Positions 52,370-60,238 of a stretch of 64,000 nucleotides of DNA are shown one piece after another. Each line of letters starts with the position of its first letter. Within the stretch, counting starts at the first letter, position 1. Under the pieces are notes generated by a model that was given only the letters and a program-made list of their open reading frames with translations, did not search any database and had not been told where the DNA came from. A program made the position numbers and the translations under genes. Origin of the DNA: Ilumatobacteraceae bacterium (GTDB taxonomy: Bacteria; Actinomycetota; Acidimicrobiia; Acidimicrobiales; Iamiaceae); assembly GCA_025463265.1 (NCBI GenBank), contig JAOBWH010000132.1, forward strand, positions 16,298 to 80,297. The letters are read 5' to 3'.

Positions 52370-54031
52370 ATGACCACGCTCGAGCGCCTCGGTGCCGACG
52401 ATCTCCGGCTCGTCGTCGCCGCATTCCGAGACGCCCTGCAGGCGCACAAGGACGGCATCAACCGGCTGAACGTCTACCCCGTGCCCGACGGCGACACCGG
52501 CAGCAACATGGCCCTCACCCTCACCTCGGTGGCGACCGAGCTCGATGGGGCCGGCGGGGACCTGGCCGCTGTCTGCAAGGCCATCGGCCACGGCGCGCTG
52601 ATGGGCGCCCGAGGCAACAGCGGCGTGATCCTCTCGCAGATCCTGCGGGGGCTCACCCAGACGCTCGCCGCCGCGCCCGAGGGCCAGGTCGACGGTGTCC
52701 GGCTCGCCCAGGCGCTCGAGATCGCGGCGCAGGGCGCGTACGAGGCGGTCGGCAACCCGGTGGAGGGCACCATCCTCACCGTGATCCGCGTCGCGGCCGA
52801 AGGTGCCGCGGCAGCGGCCGCCGGTGGCGGCTCGCTCGTCGACGTGCTCGATGCCGCCCAGACGTCGGGCCACGAGGCCCTCGCCAACACGCCCGAGCAG
52901 CTCGAGGTCCTCAAGCAGGCCGGCGTCGTCGATGCGGGCGGCACCGGGCTGATGCTGCTCATCGACGCCTTCTTGCTGGTGGTCGACGGCCGCCCGGTCC
53001 CGGAGGCCTCGGTCACCGAGGCCGCGGCCGACGCCGGCCACGTCGACGAGCTGCAGATCCTCGCCCACGGCGACGAGGGCCACGAGCGCGGCCTCGCCGA
53101 CCTCCGCTACGAGGTCATGTACATCCTGGAGGCGCCCGACGGGGCCATCCCGGCGTTCAAGGACGTCTGGGCCGGCATCGGCGACTCGATCGTGGTCGTC
53201 GGCGGTGAGGGCCTGTTCAACTGCCACATCCACACCGACGACATCGGCCCCGCCATCGAGGCGGCGATCGAGATCGGCCGGCCCTCGCGGATCCGCGTCA
53301 CCGATCTGCTGGAGGAGGTCGAGGAGGAGCGCTGGGTCCGCGAGGCCGAGGAGCAGCCGGAGGCGGACGCCACGCCCGTGACCACCGCGGTGGTGGCCAT
53401 CGCCACCGGCGACGGCGTCAAGCGGATCTTCCACTCGCTCGGCGCCCGGGTGCTCACCGGCGGGCAGTCGATGAACCCGTCGACGGCCCAGATCCTCGAA
53501 GCGGTCGAGGCCGCCCCGGCGGACCGGGTCGTGATCCTTCCGAACAACAAGAACATCATCGCCGTGGCCGAGCAGGTCGACGCCACCACCGACAAGACCG
53601 TGGTGGTCGTGCCCACGAAGGGCATCCCGGAGGGCTTCGCCGCCCTGCTGGCCTACGACCCCGACGCAGAGATCGATGCCAACGCCGCCGACATGGTCGA
53701 GGCGGCCGCCAACGTGCTGGCGGGCGAGGTGACCCAGGCGGTCCGGGACTCGTCGTGTGACGTCGGGCCCATCGCCGAGGGCGACTTCCTCGGCATCGCC
53801 CGCGACGGCATCCGGGCGGTGGCCCCCACCGTGGCCGAGGCCGCCATCGGGCTGCTCGACCACCTCCTCACCGAGGACCACGAGATCGTCACGCTCATCA
53901 CGGGCGAGGGCTCGTCCGATGCGGAGACCCGCAAGGTGATCCACTGGCTCGAGGAGCACCACGACGGCGTCGAGGCCGAGACCCACCACGGCGGCCAGCC
54001 GCTGTACCCGTACTTCCTCGGGATCGAGTAG
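52370..54031 (+). CDS. DAK2-domain, fatty-acid-kinase-A-like protein
   Basis: This 553-residue protein has an N-terminal DAK phosphotransferase domain (about 1-205; PVPDGDTGSNMALT, GARGNSGVILSQILRG, DAGGTGL), a middle region and a C-terminal EDD-like half (about 350-553; LPNNKNIIAVAEQ, VPTKGIPEGF). The layout is that of FakA/YloV, which phosphorylates fatty acids held by a FakB carrier for phospholipid synthesis. No fakB is adjacent. The order rpmB - fakA - recG matches the Gram-positive rpmB-yloU-yloV-recG neighbourhood, but the Asp23-family gene yloU is missing and a membrane gene is inserted before recG. Confidence 0.88.
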   Translation: MTTLERLGADDLRLVVAAFRDALQAHKDGINRLNVYPVPDGDTGSNMALTLTSVATELDGAGGDLAAVCKAIGHGALMGARGNSGVILSQILRGLTQTLAAAPEGQVDGVRLAQALEIAAQGAYEAVGNPVEGTILTVIRVAAEGAAAAAAGGGSLVDVLDAAQTSGHEALANTPEQLEVLKQAGVVDAGGTGLMLLIDAFLLVVDGRPVPEASVTEAAADAGHVDELQILAHGDEGHERGLADLRYEVMYILEAPDGAIPAFKDVWAGIGDSIVVVGGEGLFNCHIHTDDIGPAIEAAIEIGRPSRIRVTDLLEEVEEERWVREAEEQPEADATPVTTAVVAIATGDGVKRIFHSLGARVLTGGQSMNPSTAQILEAVEAAPADRVVILPNNKNIIAVAEQVDATTDKTVVVVPTKGIPEGFAALLAYDPDAEIDANAADMVEAAANVLAGEVTQAVRDSSCDVGPIAEGDFLGIARDGIRAVAPTVAEAAIGLLDHLLTEDHEIVTLITGEGSSDAETRKVIHWLEEHHDGVEAETHHGGQPLYPYFLGIE

Positions 54032-54040
54032 CCGGCGGTC

Positions 54041-55510
54041 GTGGCGGACGGCACCGACGTCGACGCAGTGGACGAGGCGGCCTCGGGCGACCAGCCGGTG
54101 CGCGGCGCCCGGCGCCGTCCACCCGCCGCGTCGCCCGCCGGGTTCGATGATCCGCAGCCGCTGCTGCGCATCGTGCGGTCCTGGCCGTGGGCCGGCTGGC
54201 TGGTCGGCGGGATCGTCCTCCTTCGCCTCATCGCGGTGGCCGGGATGCGGCTTTACATCTACGTCGACTCCGGCGAGTACGACCGCATCGACTTCAGCGG
54301 CGACTGGCGGCGGCCGTGGGCCACGCCGTACCTCTACTGGCTGATCCCAGGGAGCAACCGGGGGACCGTGGTCGGCCAGGCCCTGGTCGGAGCGGCCTGC
54401 TGGGCCACGCTCGCGCTGTGCGCCTCGGCGTGGTTCCGGCTGCGGACGTCGCGGATCGCGGTCGCCGTCGTGATCGGTGGGCTCGGCTGCACCACGGTGG
54501 TCACCAACTGGGACGCCGCCAAGCTGTCGGAGTCCCTCGGGCTCTCGCTGACCGTGCTGGTCATCGCCGCCTGGCTGAACTTCGTCCGCCGGACCGACGC
54601 CGTCACCGCCGGGCTCGTCGCCATGGTCACGCTGCCGTGGCTGTTCGTGCGCCAGAGCCTCGTCCCCACGGCGTGGCTGGTGGTGGCGGTGGCCGGGGTC
54701 GCCACCGTGGTGGTGTGGCGCCACCGGCGCACGGCCGGCGTCGTCGCGGTGCGGATCCTCGCCGTCTTGTGCGTGGTGCTCGCCATCGAGACCGCGGTGG
54801 CCTCGGCCACCTACAGCCACAACCAGGAGATCGTCCACGAGAACCTGCTCGTGATCGTGTCGAACCGGGTGGGGCCCGATCCGGCCCGGCTCGCCTGGTT
54901 CGAGGACCACGGCATGCCCGTGCCGAAGTCCGGGGACCTCAGCCCGGACTCCCTCCGCGACGACCCCGCGTTCGCCCACTGGGTCGCGCACGAGGGCCGC
55001 AGCACCTACGTTCGGTACCTCGCCACGCACCCCTGGTACGCGCTCACGGCGCCGCTCGACGACTTCACCACGGTCCGCCAGTCGGCGCTCGACGAGTACG
55101 AGCGGCCCACGGCCATGCTCGCCCCGCCCGACAGCTACGCCACCAGCCGCCCGGTGCTGCCGTCGCTCGCCGAGCAGGCCCTGTTCGGACCCGGCGACAC
55201 CGGCATGGTCATCACCCTGCTCGTGGTCGTGCTGGGCTGGACCCTGGTCCGGATCCGGCGGCGCTCGGTGCGCTGGGCCATCCCGCTCTCGCTGGTCGGC
55301 CTGGCCTTCGCCTCGCTCTACACCGGCTGGCACGGCGCCACACCCGAGCTCGGGCGCCTCGCGCTCATGGGGGCGATGGGTCTGCGCATCGGCCTGTTCC
55401 TGCAGCTGGCGTTCCTGATCGAGGACGAGGTGGTCGCCCGACGGGACCGCCGGGCCCCGGGCGGGGCTCGTGACCAGCGGGTCGCCAGGGATGTCGCACC
55501 CACCTCGTAG
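54041..55510 (+). CDS. Polytopic membrane protein of unknown function
   Basis: I do not recognise this 489-residue protein. A disordered, charged N-terminus (about 1-45) is followed by a first helix (GWLVGGIVLLRLIAVAGM), an outside loop with DSGEYDRIDFSGDWRRPWATP, then eight or more helices and a soluble segment of about 120 residues (about 260-380) before the last three helices. The YxDSGEY / DWRRPW loop after helix 1 recalls GT-C glycosyltransferases, where acidic residues in that loop bind the metal or donor, but the match is only suggestive. GTG start, 9 bp after fakA; recG follows after 12 bp. Confidence 0.75.
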   Translation: MADGTDVDAVDEAASGDQPVRGARRRPPAASPAGFDDPQPLLRIVRSWPWAGWLVGGIVLLRLIAVAGMRLYIYVDSGEYDRIDFSGDWRRPWATPYLYWLIPGSNRGTVVGQALVGAACWATLALCASAWFRLRTSRIAVAVVIGGLGCTTVVTNWDAAKLSESLGLSLTVLVIAAWLNFVRRTDAVTAGLVAMVTLPWLFVRQSLVPTAWLVVAVAGVATVVVWRHRRTAGVVAVRILAVLCVVLAIETAVASATYSHNQEIVHENLLVIVSNRVGPDPARLAWFEDHGMPVPKSGDLSPDSLRDDPAFAHWVAHEGRSTYVRYLATHPWYALTAPLDDFTTVRQSALDEYERPTAMLAPPDSYATSRPVLPSLAEQALFGPGDTGMVITLLVVVLGWTLVRIRRRSVRWAIPLSLVGLAFASLYTGWHGATPELGRLALMGAMGLRIGLFLQLAFLIEDEVVARRDRRAPGGARDQRVARDVAPTS

Positions 55511-55522
55511 CCTCCACGGTCG

Positions 55523-57745
55523 ATGACCGACGGGCCGCTGACCTACGCCGACCTGGCTGCGTTCCCGCTCACGGCCATCAGCGCGCTCCACGCCAGCCCG
55601 AAGAAGGTCGAGGCGCTCGCCAAGATCGGCGTCGGCGACATCTTGGACCTGGTCACCTACTACCCGCGCCGCCACGTCGACCGATCCCGCCAGGTCGACA
55701 TCCGCGATCTGCGTCACGGCGAGGAGGCGATGGTGGTGGCCACCGTCGTCAGCCACAAGGCGCACCGGCCGCCGAGGCGCGGGCGGGGACGCCCCCTCAA
55801 CCGCGACGAGTTCGAGGTCACCGACGGGACCGGCGGCCGGCTCCGCATCACGTTCTTCAACACGTGGGGGATCGACCAGAAGCTCGCGGTGGGCACGGAG
55901 GCGGTGTTCTTCGGCAAGGTCGACTCGTTCAACGGCCGCCCGCAGATCACGAACCCGGTGGTCGATGTCATCGGCGGCGAGCAGACCGGCAGGATCATCT
56001 CGATCTACCCGCAGCACCAGGTCTCGGTGCCGGGCACGAAGGCCAAGACCAAGCTGGAGTCCGACGACTTCGCCACGTGGGTCAACGTGGCGCTGGGCAA
56101 GACCCGGGCCCGGGGCCTGGCCGAACCGCTGTCGGCGTCGGTCCGGGACCGGCTGGGGCTGGTGGAGCGGGAGCGGGCCCTGTGGGGCTACCACCAGCCC
56201 GAGGCGTGGACCGACATCGCCACCGCACGCAAGCGCCTCGTGTTCGACGAGCTGCTCCGGGTGCAGCTGGCCCTCGTCCTGCGCAAGCGGGCGCTGGAGC
56301 GCACCGCCAAGGGCATGGCGCACGACGGGTCGGGCGAGCTGGTCCGCCGGTTCCACGACGCCCTCCCGTACCCGCTCACCGGTGCGCAGGAACGGGTGAT
56401 CGGTGAGATCACCGGCGACCTCACCGGCCCGCACCCCATGCACCGCCTCCTCCAGGGCGACGTCGGTTCGGGCAAGACCGTCGTGGCCGTCACGGCGATG
56501 CTCGTCGCCGTCCAGGGCGGCCACCAGGGCGCGCTGATGGCGCCCACCGAGGTGCTGGCCGAACAGCACGTCGCCGGCATCCGAGCCCTGCTCGCCGACC
56601 TGCGGGTGCCGGGGGACCCGGACCCGGACTCGCTCTTCTCCGGCCTGTCCGAGGACCGGCCCCTCCGCGTGGAGCTGCTCACCAACAAGGTGCCGGCCGC
56701 CGCCCGACGCAAGCTGGCCGAGGGCCTGGCCAGCGGCGAGGTCGACATCCTCATCGGCACCCACGCCCTCATCGAGGACAAGGTGGCGTTCCGCTCGCTC
56801 GGCGTCGTCGTGATCGACGAGCAGCACCGCTTCGGCGTCGAGCAGCGCGACGCGCTCCGGCAGAAGGGCGCCGACGGCCGTACGCCCGACGTGCTCGTGA
56901 TGACCGCCACGCCGATCCCGCGCACCGCAGCCATGACCGTCTACGGCGACCTCGACGTGTCGATCCTCGACGAGCTGCCCCCGGGGCGGACGCCCATCGA
57001 GACCACGTGGGTGCGCGTCGACGGCGAGGGCGACGACCCCGAGGCCGAGGCGCCGGTGTGGGACCACCTCCGGGCCGAGGTCGCCGCAGGGCGCCAGGCC
57101 TATGTCGTGTGCCCCCTCGTGGAGGGGTCCGACAAGCTCGAGGTGGCATCGGCCGAGGAGACCCTCGAGCGCCTGGCCGGCGGGGAGCTCCACGACCTCT
57201 CGCTCGGCCTGCTGCACGGCCGCATGGCCAGCGCCGACAAGGAACAGGTCATGGATGCGTTCCGGGCCGGACGGACCCAGGTCCTGGTGGCCACCACCGT
57301 CATCGAGGTGGGCGTCGACGTCCCGAACGCCACCGTCATGGTCATCCTCGACGCGGACCGCTTCGGCATCGCCCAGCTCCACCAGCTGCGAGGCCGCGTC
57401 GGCCGCGGGGCCCACGCCTCCACGTGCTGGCTCGTCGGCGCCGGCACCACCCCTGATGGCCAGGCCCGGCTGGAGGCGATGGTGCGTACCACCGACGGCT
57501 TCGAGCTGGCCGAGGTCGACCTCGACCTGCGCGGGGAGGGGACCCTCATGGGCGAGCGCCAGAAGGGCAAGAACGACCTGAAGCTGGCGTCGCTTCGCCG
57601 CGACCGCGAGTGGGTGGAGAAGGCGAGGGCGGTCGCGTTCGAGCTCGTCGACGCAGACCCCGACCTCTCGCACCACGCCGTGGTCCACGAAGAGATCGCC
57701 CTCTTCCTCGGCGAAGCCGACGCCGACTTCCTCCTCAAGTCGTAG
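55523..57745 (+). CDS. recG: ATP-dependent DNA helicase RecG
   Basis: RecG drives fork reversal and branch migration. The 740-residue product has the N-terminal wedge/OB domain (about 60-170), then the helicase core: Walker A GDVGSGKT (about 312-319), the DEQHRFGVEQR box, TATPIPRT, and the C-terminal QLHQLRGRVGRG with DLDLRGEGTLMGERQ. These are diagnostic of RecG rather than PriA or UvrD. A basic insert (RPPRRGRGRPLNRDE) sits in the OB domain at about 84-98. TAGCCT lies 9 nt before the ATG. It is convergent with the LLM gene. Confidence 0.96.
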   Translation: MTDGPLTYADLAAFPLTAISALHASPKKVEALAKIGVGDILDLVTYYPRRHVDRSRQVDIRDLRHGEEAMVVATVVSHKAHRPPRRGRGRPLNRDEFEVTDGTGGRLRITFFNTWGIDQKLAVGTEAVFFGKVDSFNGRPQITNPVVDVIGGEQTGRIISIYPQHQVSVPGTKAKTKLESDDFATWVNVALGKTRARGLAEPLSASVRDRLGLVERERALWGYHQPEAWTDIATARKRLVFDELLRVQLALVLRKRALERTAKGMAHDGSGELVRRFHDALPYPLTGAQERVIGEITGDLTGPHPMHRLLQGDVGSGKTVVAVTAMLVAVQGGHQGALMAPTEVLAEQHVAGIRALLADLRVPGDPDPDSLFSGLSEDRPLRVELLTNKVPAAARRKLAEGLASGEVDILIGTHALIEDKVAFRSLGVVVIDEQHRFGVEQRDALRQKGADGRTPDVLVMTATPIPRTAAMTVYGDLDVSILDELPPGRTPIETTWVRVDGEGDDPEAEAPVWDHLRAEVAAGRQAYVVCPLVEGSDKLEVASAEETLERLAGGELHDLSLGLLHGRMASADKEQVMDAFRAGRTQVLVATTVIEVGVDVPNATVMVILDADRFGIAQLHQLRGRVGRGAHASTCWLVGAGTTPDGQARLEAMVRTTDGFELAEVDLDLRGEGTLMGERQKGKNDLKLASLRRDREWVEKARAVAFELVDADPDLSHHAVVHEEIALFLGEADADFLLKS

Positions 57746-57746
57746 C

Positions 57747-57772
57747 GGAGGGCTGCCGGCTCGCCGGCCTCC
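57747..57772. terminator. Hairpin between recG and the LLM gene
   Basis: GCCGG / CCGGC stem with a CTCG loop, extended by GGAG / CTCC after a 4-nt bulge, one base after the recG stop and 17 bp before the stop of the convergent LLM gene. Confidence 0.5.
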
Positions 57773-57789
57773 CGATCTGCGAGGGGTCG

Positions 57790-58686
57790 TCAGCGGAAGG
57801 CGGGGGCGACCTCTTCGATGAGCTGGTCGATGGCGTCCTTGGTCTGTTGGACCGATCCGAGGGTGAAGCTGGGGACGATGAGCTCGTCGAGGCCGGCCTC
57901 GGCCCACTGACCGATGGTCTCGATGAGCTGCTCGCTGGTGCCGCCGATGGCGGGGCGGATGGCGGCGAAGTCCTCGGCGGTCCTGGCACCGTCGGGGCCC
58001 AGGAACACGAGCGCCTGGGTGGAGCGGTACAGGTCGCTGCGGTCCCGGCCGGCCTCGTCGAGCGCACGGTCGAAGCCGACCCGCTTCTCGAGCCACAGGG
58101 ACGGCGTGCTCCAGGTGTTCCACTCGTCGGCGTAGCGGGCCACGATGCGCGCCATGCGCTGCTGGCCGCTGGCCCCGATGAGCAGCGGCATCGGCCCGGT
58201 GGGCTTGGGCTCAGCGGGAGCGGCGTCGAGCTGGTAGCGCGATCCGGCGACGGTGGTGCGGGCCTCGTCACGCAGGCCGAGCATCACCTGGCAGGCCTCT
58301 TCGAACCAGTCCACCCGTTCCCGGACGGTGCCGAGCGGGATGCCGTAGCGAGCGTGCTCGTTCTCCTGCCACCCGGCACCGACCCCGAGCACCAGCCGGC
58401 CACCGGAGATGTGATCGATGGTCGCAGCGGTCTTCGCCACGACGGCCGGGTGGCGGTACGTGTTGCCCAGGACGAGGGACCCGATGCGGACCCGGGGCAC
58501 CGAGGCGGCGAGGGCGCCGAGCAGGGCGAGCGCCTCGTGCATGGGCTGCTCGAGCGCAGTGTCGTCGTTGGGCATGAAGTGATCGGCGACCCAGAGCCCG
58601 TCCCACCCGGTGGTTTCCGCGTGCGTGGCCAGGTCGAGCGTCTCGGTCCAGGGCAGCTGCGTCGAGATCCAGAAGCTGAAGCGCAT
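57790..58686 (-). CDS. LLM-class F420-dependent oxidoreductase
   Basis: A 298-residue LLM protein beginning MRFSFWISTQLPWTETLDLA, then WDGLWVADHFMPND, GSLVLGNTYRHPAVVAKTAATIDHISGGRLVLGVGAGWQ (in parts) and PLLIGASGQQRMARIVARYADEWN. The text matches actinobacterial F420-linked LLM enzymes of the TIGR03560-like group. The chemistry is a hydride transfer to an unknown substrate. A TAGCCT box stands 6 nt before the ATG. It is divergent from the PPOX gene, with only 53 bp between the two start codons. Confidence 0.88.
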   Translation of the reverse strand: MRFSFWISTQLPWTETLDLATHAETTGWDGLWVADHFMPNDDTALEQPMHEALALLGALAASVPRVRIGSLVLGNTYRHPAVVAKTAATIDHISGGRLVLGVGAGWQENEHARYGIPLGTVRERVDWFEEACQVMLGLRDEARTTVAGSRYQLDAAPAEPKPTGPMPLLIGASGQQRMARIVARYADEWNTWSTPSLWLEKRVGFDRALDEAGRDRSDLYRSTQALVFLGPDGARTAEDFAAIRPAIGGTSEQLIETIGQWAEAGLDELIVPSFTLGSVQQTKDAIDQLIEEVAPAFR

Positions 58687-58692
58687 GACCGC

Positions 58693-58698
58693 AGGCTA
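58693..58698 (-). promoter_or_regulatory. -10 box, leaderless type
   Basis: On the minus strand TAGCCT lies 6 nt before the LLM start at 58686. Confidence 0.5.
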
Positions 58699-58726
58699 CG
58701 AGCCGCGATCCCGTGGCGGAGGCCGG

Positions 58727-58732
58727 TAGCGT
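58727..58732 (+). promoter_or_regulatory. -10 box, leaderless type
   Basis: TAGCGT lies 7 nt before the ATG at 58740; back to back with the box at 58693. Confidence 0.55.
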
Positions 58733-58739
58733 TGCGAGG

Positions 58740-59135
58740 ATGACGCTCGATGCCGACCTCTCCGCTCTCCTCGCCGACAAGAACTTCGCGGCCTTCACCA
58801 CGCTCATGGCCGACGGCCAGCCGCAGACGCAGATCATGTGGATCGGCGACGACGGCGAGCACCTCCTGATCAACACGGAGATCCACCGCCAGAAGTTCAA
58901 GAACGCCGAGCGCGACCCGCGGGTCACCGTCACCGTGTTCAGCGCCGAGAACGCCTACCAGTACGTCGAGGCGCGTGGCCGGGTCGTCGCAACCGTGGGC
59001 GGCGATGAGGCCCGGGCCCACATCGACACCCTCGCCAAGAAGTACATGGGCGTCGACGACTACCCGAACCCGATCCAGAGCGAGCGCGTCATCCTCAAGA
59101 TCGCCATCGACAAGATCCACAAGAACGGGTACTGA
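58740..59135 (+). CDS. PPOX-class F420-dependent oxidoreductase
   Basis: The 131-residue split-barrel protein reads MTLDADLSALLADKNFAAFTT, then MWIGDDGEHLLINTEIHRQKFKNAERDPRVTV and VEARGRVV, the pattern of small F420- or FMN-binding proteins of the pyridoxamine-phosphate-oxidase fold. Basic residues in the RQKFKN strand usually contact the cofactor phosphate. The ATG at 58740 is fixed by a leaderless box; an upstream frame from 58713 is not used. The divergent neighbour is an LLM-type oxidoreductase, so both may serve one F420-dependent pathway. Confidence 0.88.
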   Translation: MTLDADLSALLADKNFAAFTTLMADGQPQTQIMWIGDDGEHLLINTEIHRQKFKNAERDPRVTVTVFSAENAYQYVEARGRVVATVGGDEARAHIDTLAKKYMGVDDYPNPIQSERVILKIAIDKIHKNGY

Positions 59136-59145
59136 CCCTCGCCGT

Positions 59146-59162
59146 CCCGCCAGCGGAGCGGG
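59146..59162. terminator. Weak hairpin between convergent genes
   Basis: CCCGC and GCGGG with a 7-nt loop, between the PPOX (plus) and zinc-ribbon (minus) stops. Confidence 0.35.
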
Positions 59163-59167
59163 CGGCG

Positions 59168-59416
59168 CTACCAGTCGGAGCCGTGATCGTCCTCGGGGTC
59201 GTCGCCGGGGACGATCAGGTCCCACCGGTCCAGGCAGTCCTCGCACCGGTAGCTCACGAGGTCACCGGGCCAGAACCGCCCGGTGTCGTCCGGTCGGGAC
59301 ATGAGGTGGGCGGTGCTGCCGCAGTCGATGCAGACGATCGTGGCCGACACCAGCGGTGCGCCCGACGAGTCGGTGGGCCCCTCGTCGTGGTCGTCGTCGG
59401 CCCGGTGGTCGCTCAC
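59168..59416 (-). CDS. Small zinc-ribbon protein
   Basis: The 82-residue product has two cysteine pairs, CIDC (29-32) and CEDC (57-60), flanking HLMSRPDDTGRFWPGDLVSYR, so it probably holds one zinc. Both ends are very acidic (Asp/Glu-rich). Function unknown. Its ATG overlaps the crotonase stop by 4 bp (ATGA), so it is the second gene of that operon; such tight coupling suggests that it is made with the crotonase but does not prove a shared task. Confidence 0.76.
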   Translation of the reverse strand: MSDHRADDDHDEGPTDSSGAPLVSATIVCIDCGSTAHLMSRPDDTGRFWPGDLVSYRCEDCLDRWDLIVPGDDPEDDHGSDW

Positions 59417-60168
59417 CGGTCGCCTGCGTCGCGTCGCTTGGCCTGATCCGCCTGGAACCGGGCGACGCCGGCGGCGAAGTCCGGGTCGAAGATGACGGCC
59501 CGTCCGTGGCGGTCCTCGTTGGCGAGGGCGTCCTCAATGCTGAGGCCGTAGCTCTCGTAGGACGACAGGCGGTCGTGCACGACGGCCGGCCACGGTGACG
59601 AGGCGATGATCTCGGCCATCTCGACTGCCGTGTCGAGCGCGGCGCCGGCGGGGACCAGGCGGCTCACGAAGCCGATCCGCTCGGCCTCGACCGCATCGAA
59701 GCCCCGCCCGGTCAACATGAGGTCCATGGCCCGCCCGAGCCCGACGATGCGGGGGAGCCGGATGGTGCCGCCGTCGATGAGCGGGACGCCCCAGCGACGC
59801 TCGAGGCAGCCGAACTTGGCGTCGGCTCCGGCGACCCGGATGTCGCACCAGGCGGCCAGCTCGACACCGCCGGCGACGCACCAGCCTTCGACCGCAGCGA
59901 TCACCGGCTTGGACAGCGCCATGCGGGTGGGGCCCATCGGCCCGCTGTCGCGCAGTCGGGGCAGATCGGTCAGGTCGGCGCCGGCGCAGAACGCCGAGGT
60001 GTCACCGGTGAGGATCGCCACCTTCGCCTCCGGGTCCTGGTCGAACGCGAGGAACTCCCGGTAGAGGCGTTCGGCGGTCTCGGAGTTCACCGCGTTGCGG
60101 CGTTCGGGCCGGCCGATGCGGACGATCCGGATCGCCTCGCTGGGGGAGGGGGAGGTGGTCTCGCTCAC
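59413..60168 (-). CDS. Enoyl-CoA hydratase/isomerase family (crotonase) protein
   Basis: This 251-residue crotonase has the oxyanion-hole segments AFCAGADL (near 65) and AVEGWCVAGGVELAAWCD (near 95), with DIRVAGADAKFGCLERRWG and IPLIDGG-type text after. The acidic catalytic residues of classical enoyl-CoA hydratase are not clearly both present (one Glu is at CLERRWG), so it may be a hydratase, isomerase or hydrolase. GTG 60168 is used because TACGGT precedes it by 7 nt; the frame to 60702 is a shadow of the SDR gene. It is co-transcribed with the zinc-ribbon gene. Confidence 0.85.
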   Translation of the reverse strand: MSETTSPSPSEAIRIVRIGRPERRNAVNSETAERLYREFLAFDQDPEAKVAILTGDTSAFCAGADLTDLPRLRDSGPMGPTRMALSKPVIAAVEGWCVAGGVELAAWCDIRVAGADAKFGCLERRWGVPLIDGGTIRLPRIVGLGRAMDLMLTGRGFDAVEAERIGFVSRLVPAGAALDTAVEMAEIIASSPWPAVVHDRLSSYESYGLSIEDALANEDRHGRAVIFDPDFAAGVARFQADQAKRRDAGDR

Positions 60169-60175
60169 GTCGCTG

Positions 60176-60181
60176 ACCGTA
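60176..60181 (-). promoter_or_regulatory. -10 box, leaderless type
   Basis: On the minus strand TACGGT lies 7 nt before the crotonase GTG at 60168. Confidence 0.5.
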
Positions 60182-60238
60182 TCCGCCGCGCCCGCGCGTT
60201 GGGGAGGGCGGGGGAGCGGGGCGCGAGACTCGGCCGCC

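Noticed and set aside
52217..58123. A 1,968-codon open frame on the minus strand across fakA, the membrane gene and recG
   Set aside because: It is a codon-position shadow of high-GC genes on the plus strand, is full of low-complexity Arg/Gly/Val/His text, and the opposite genes have clear domains.
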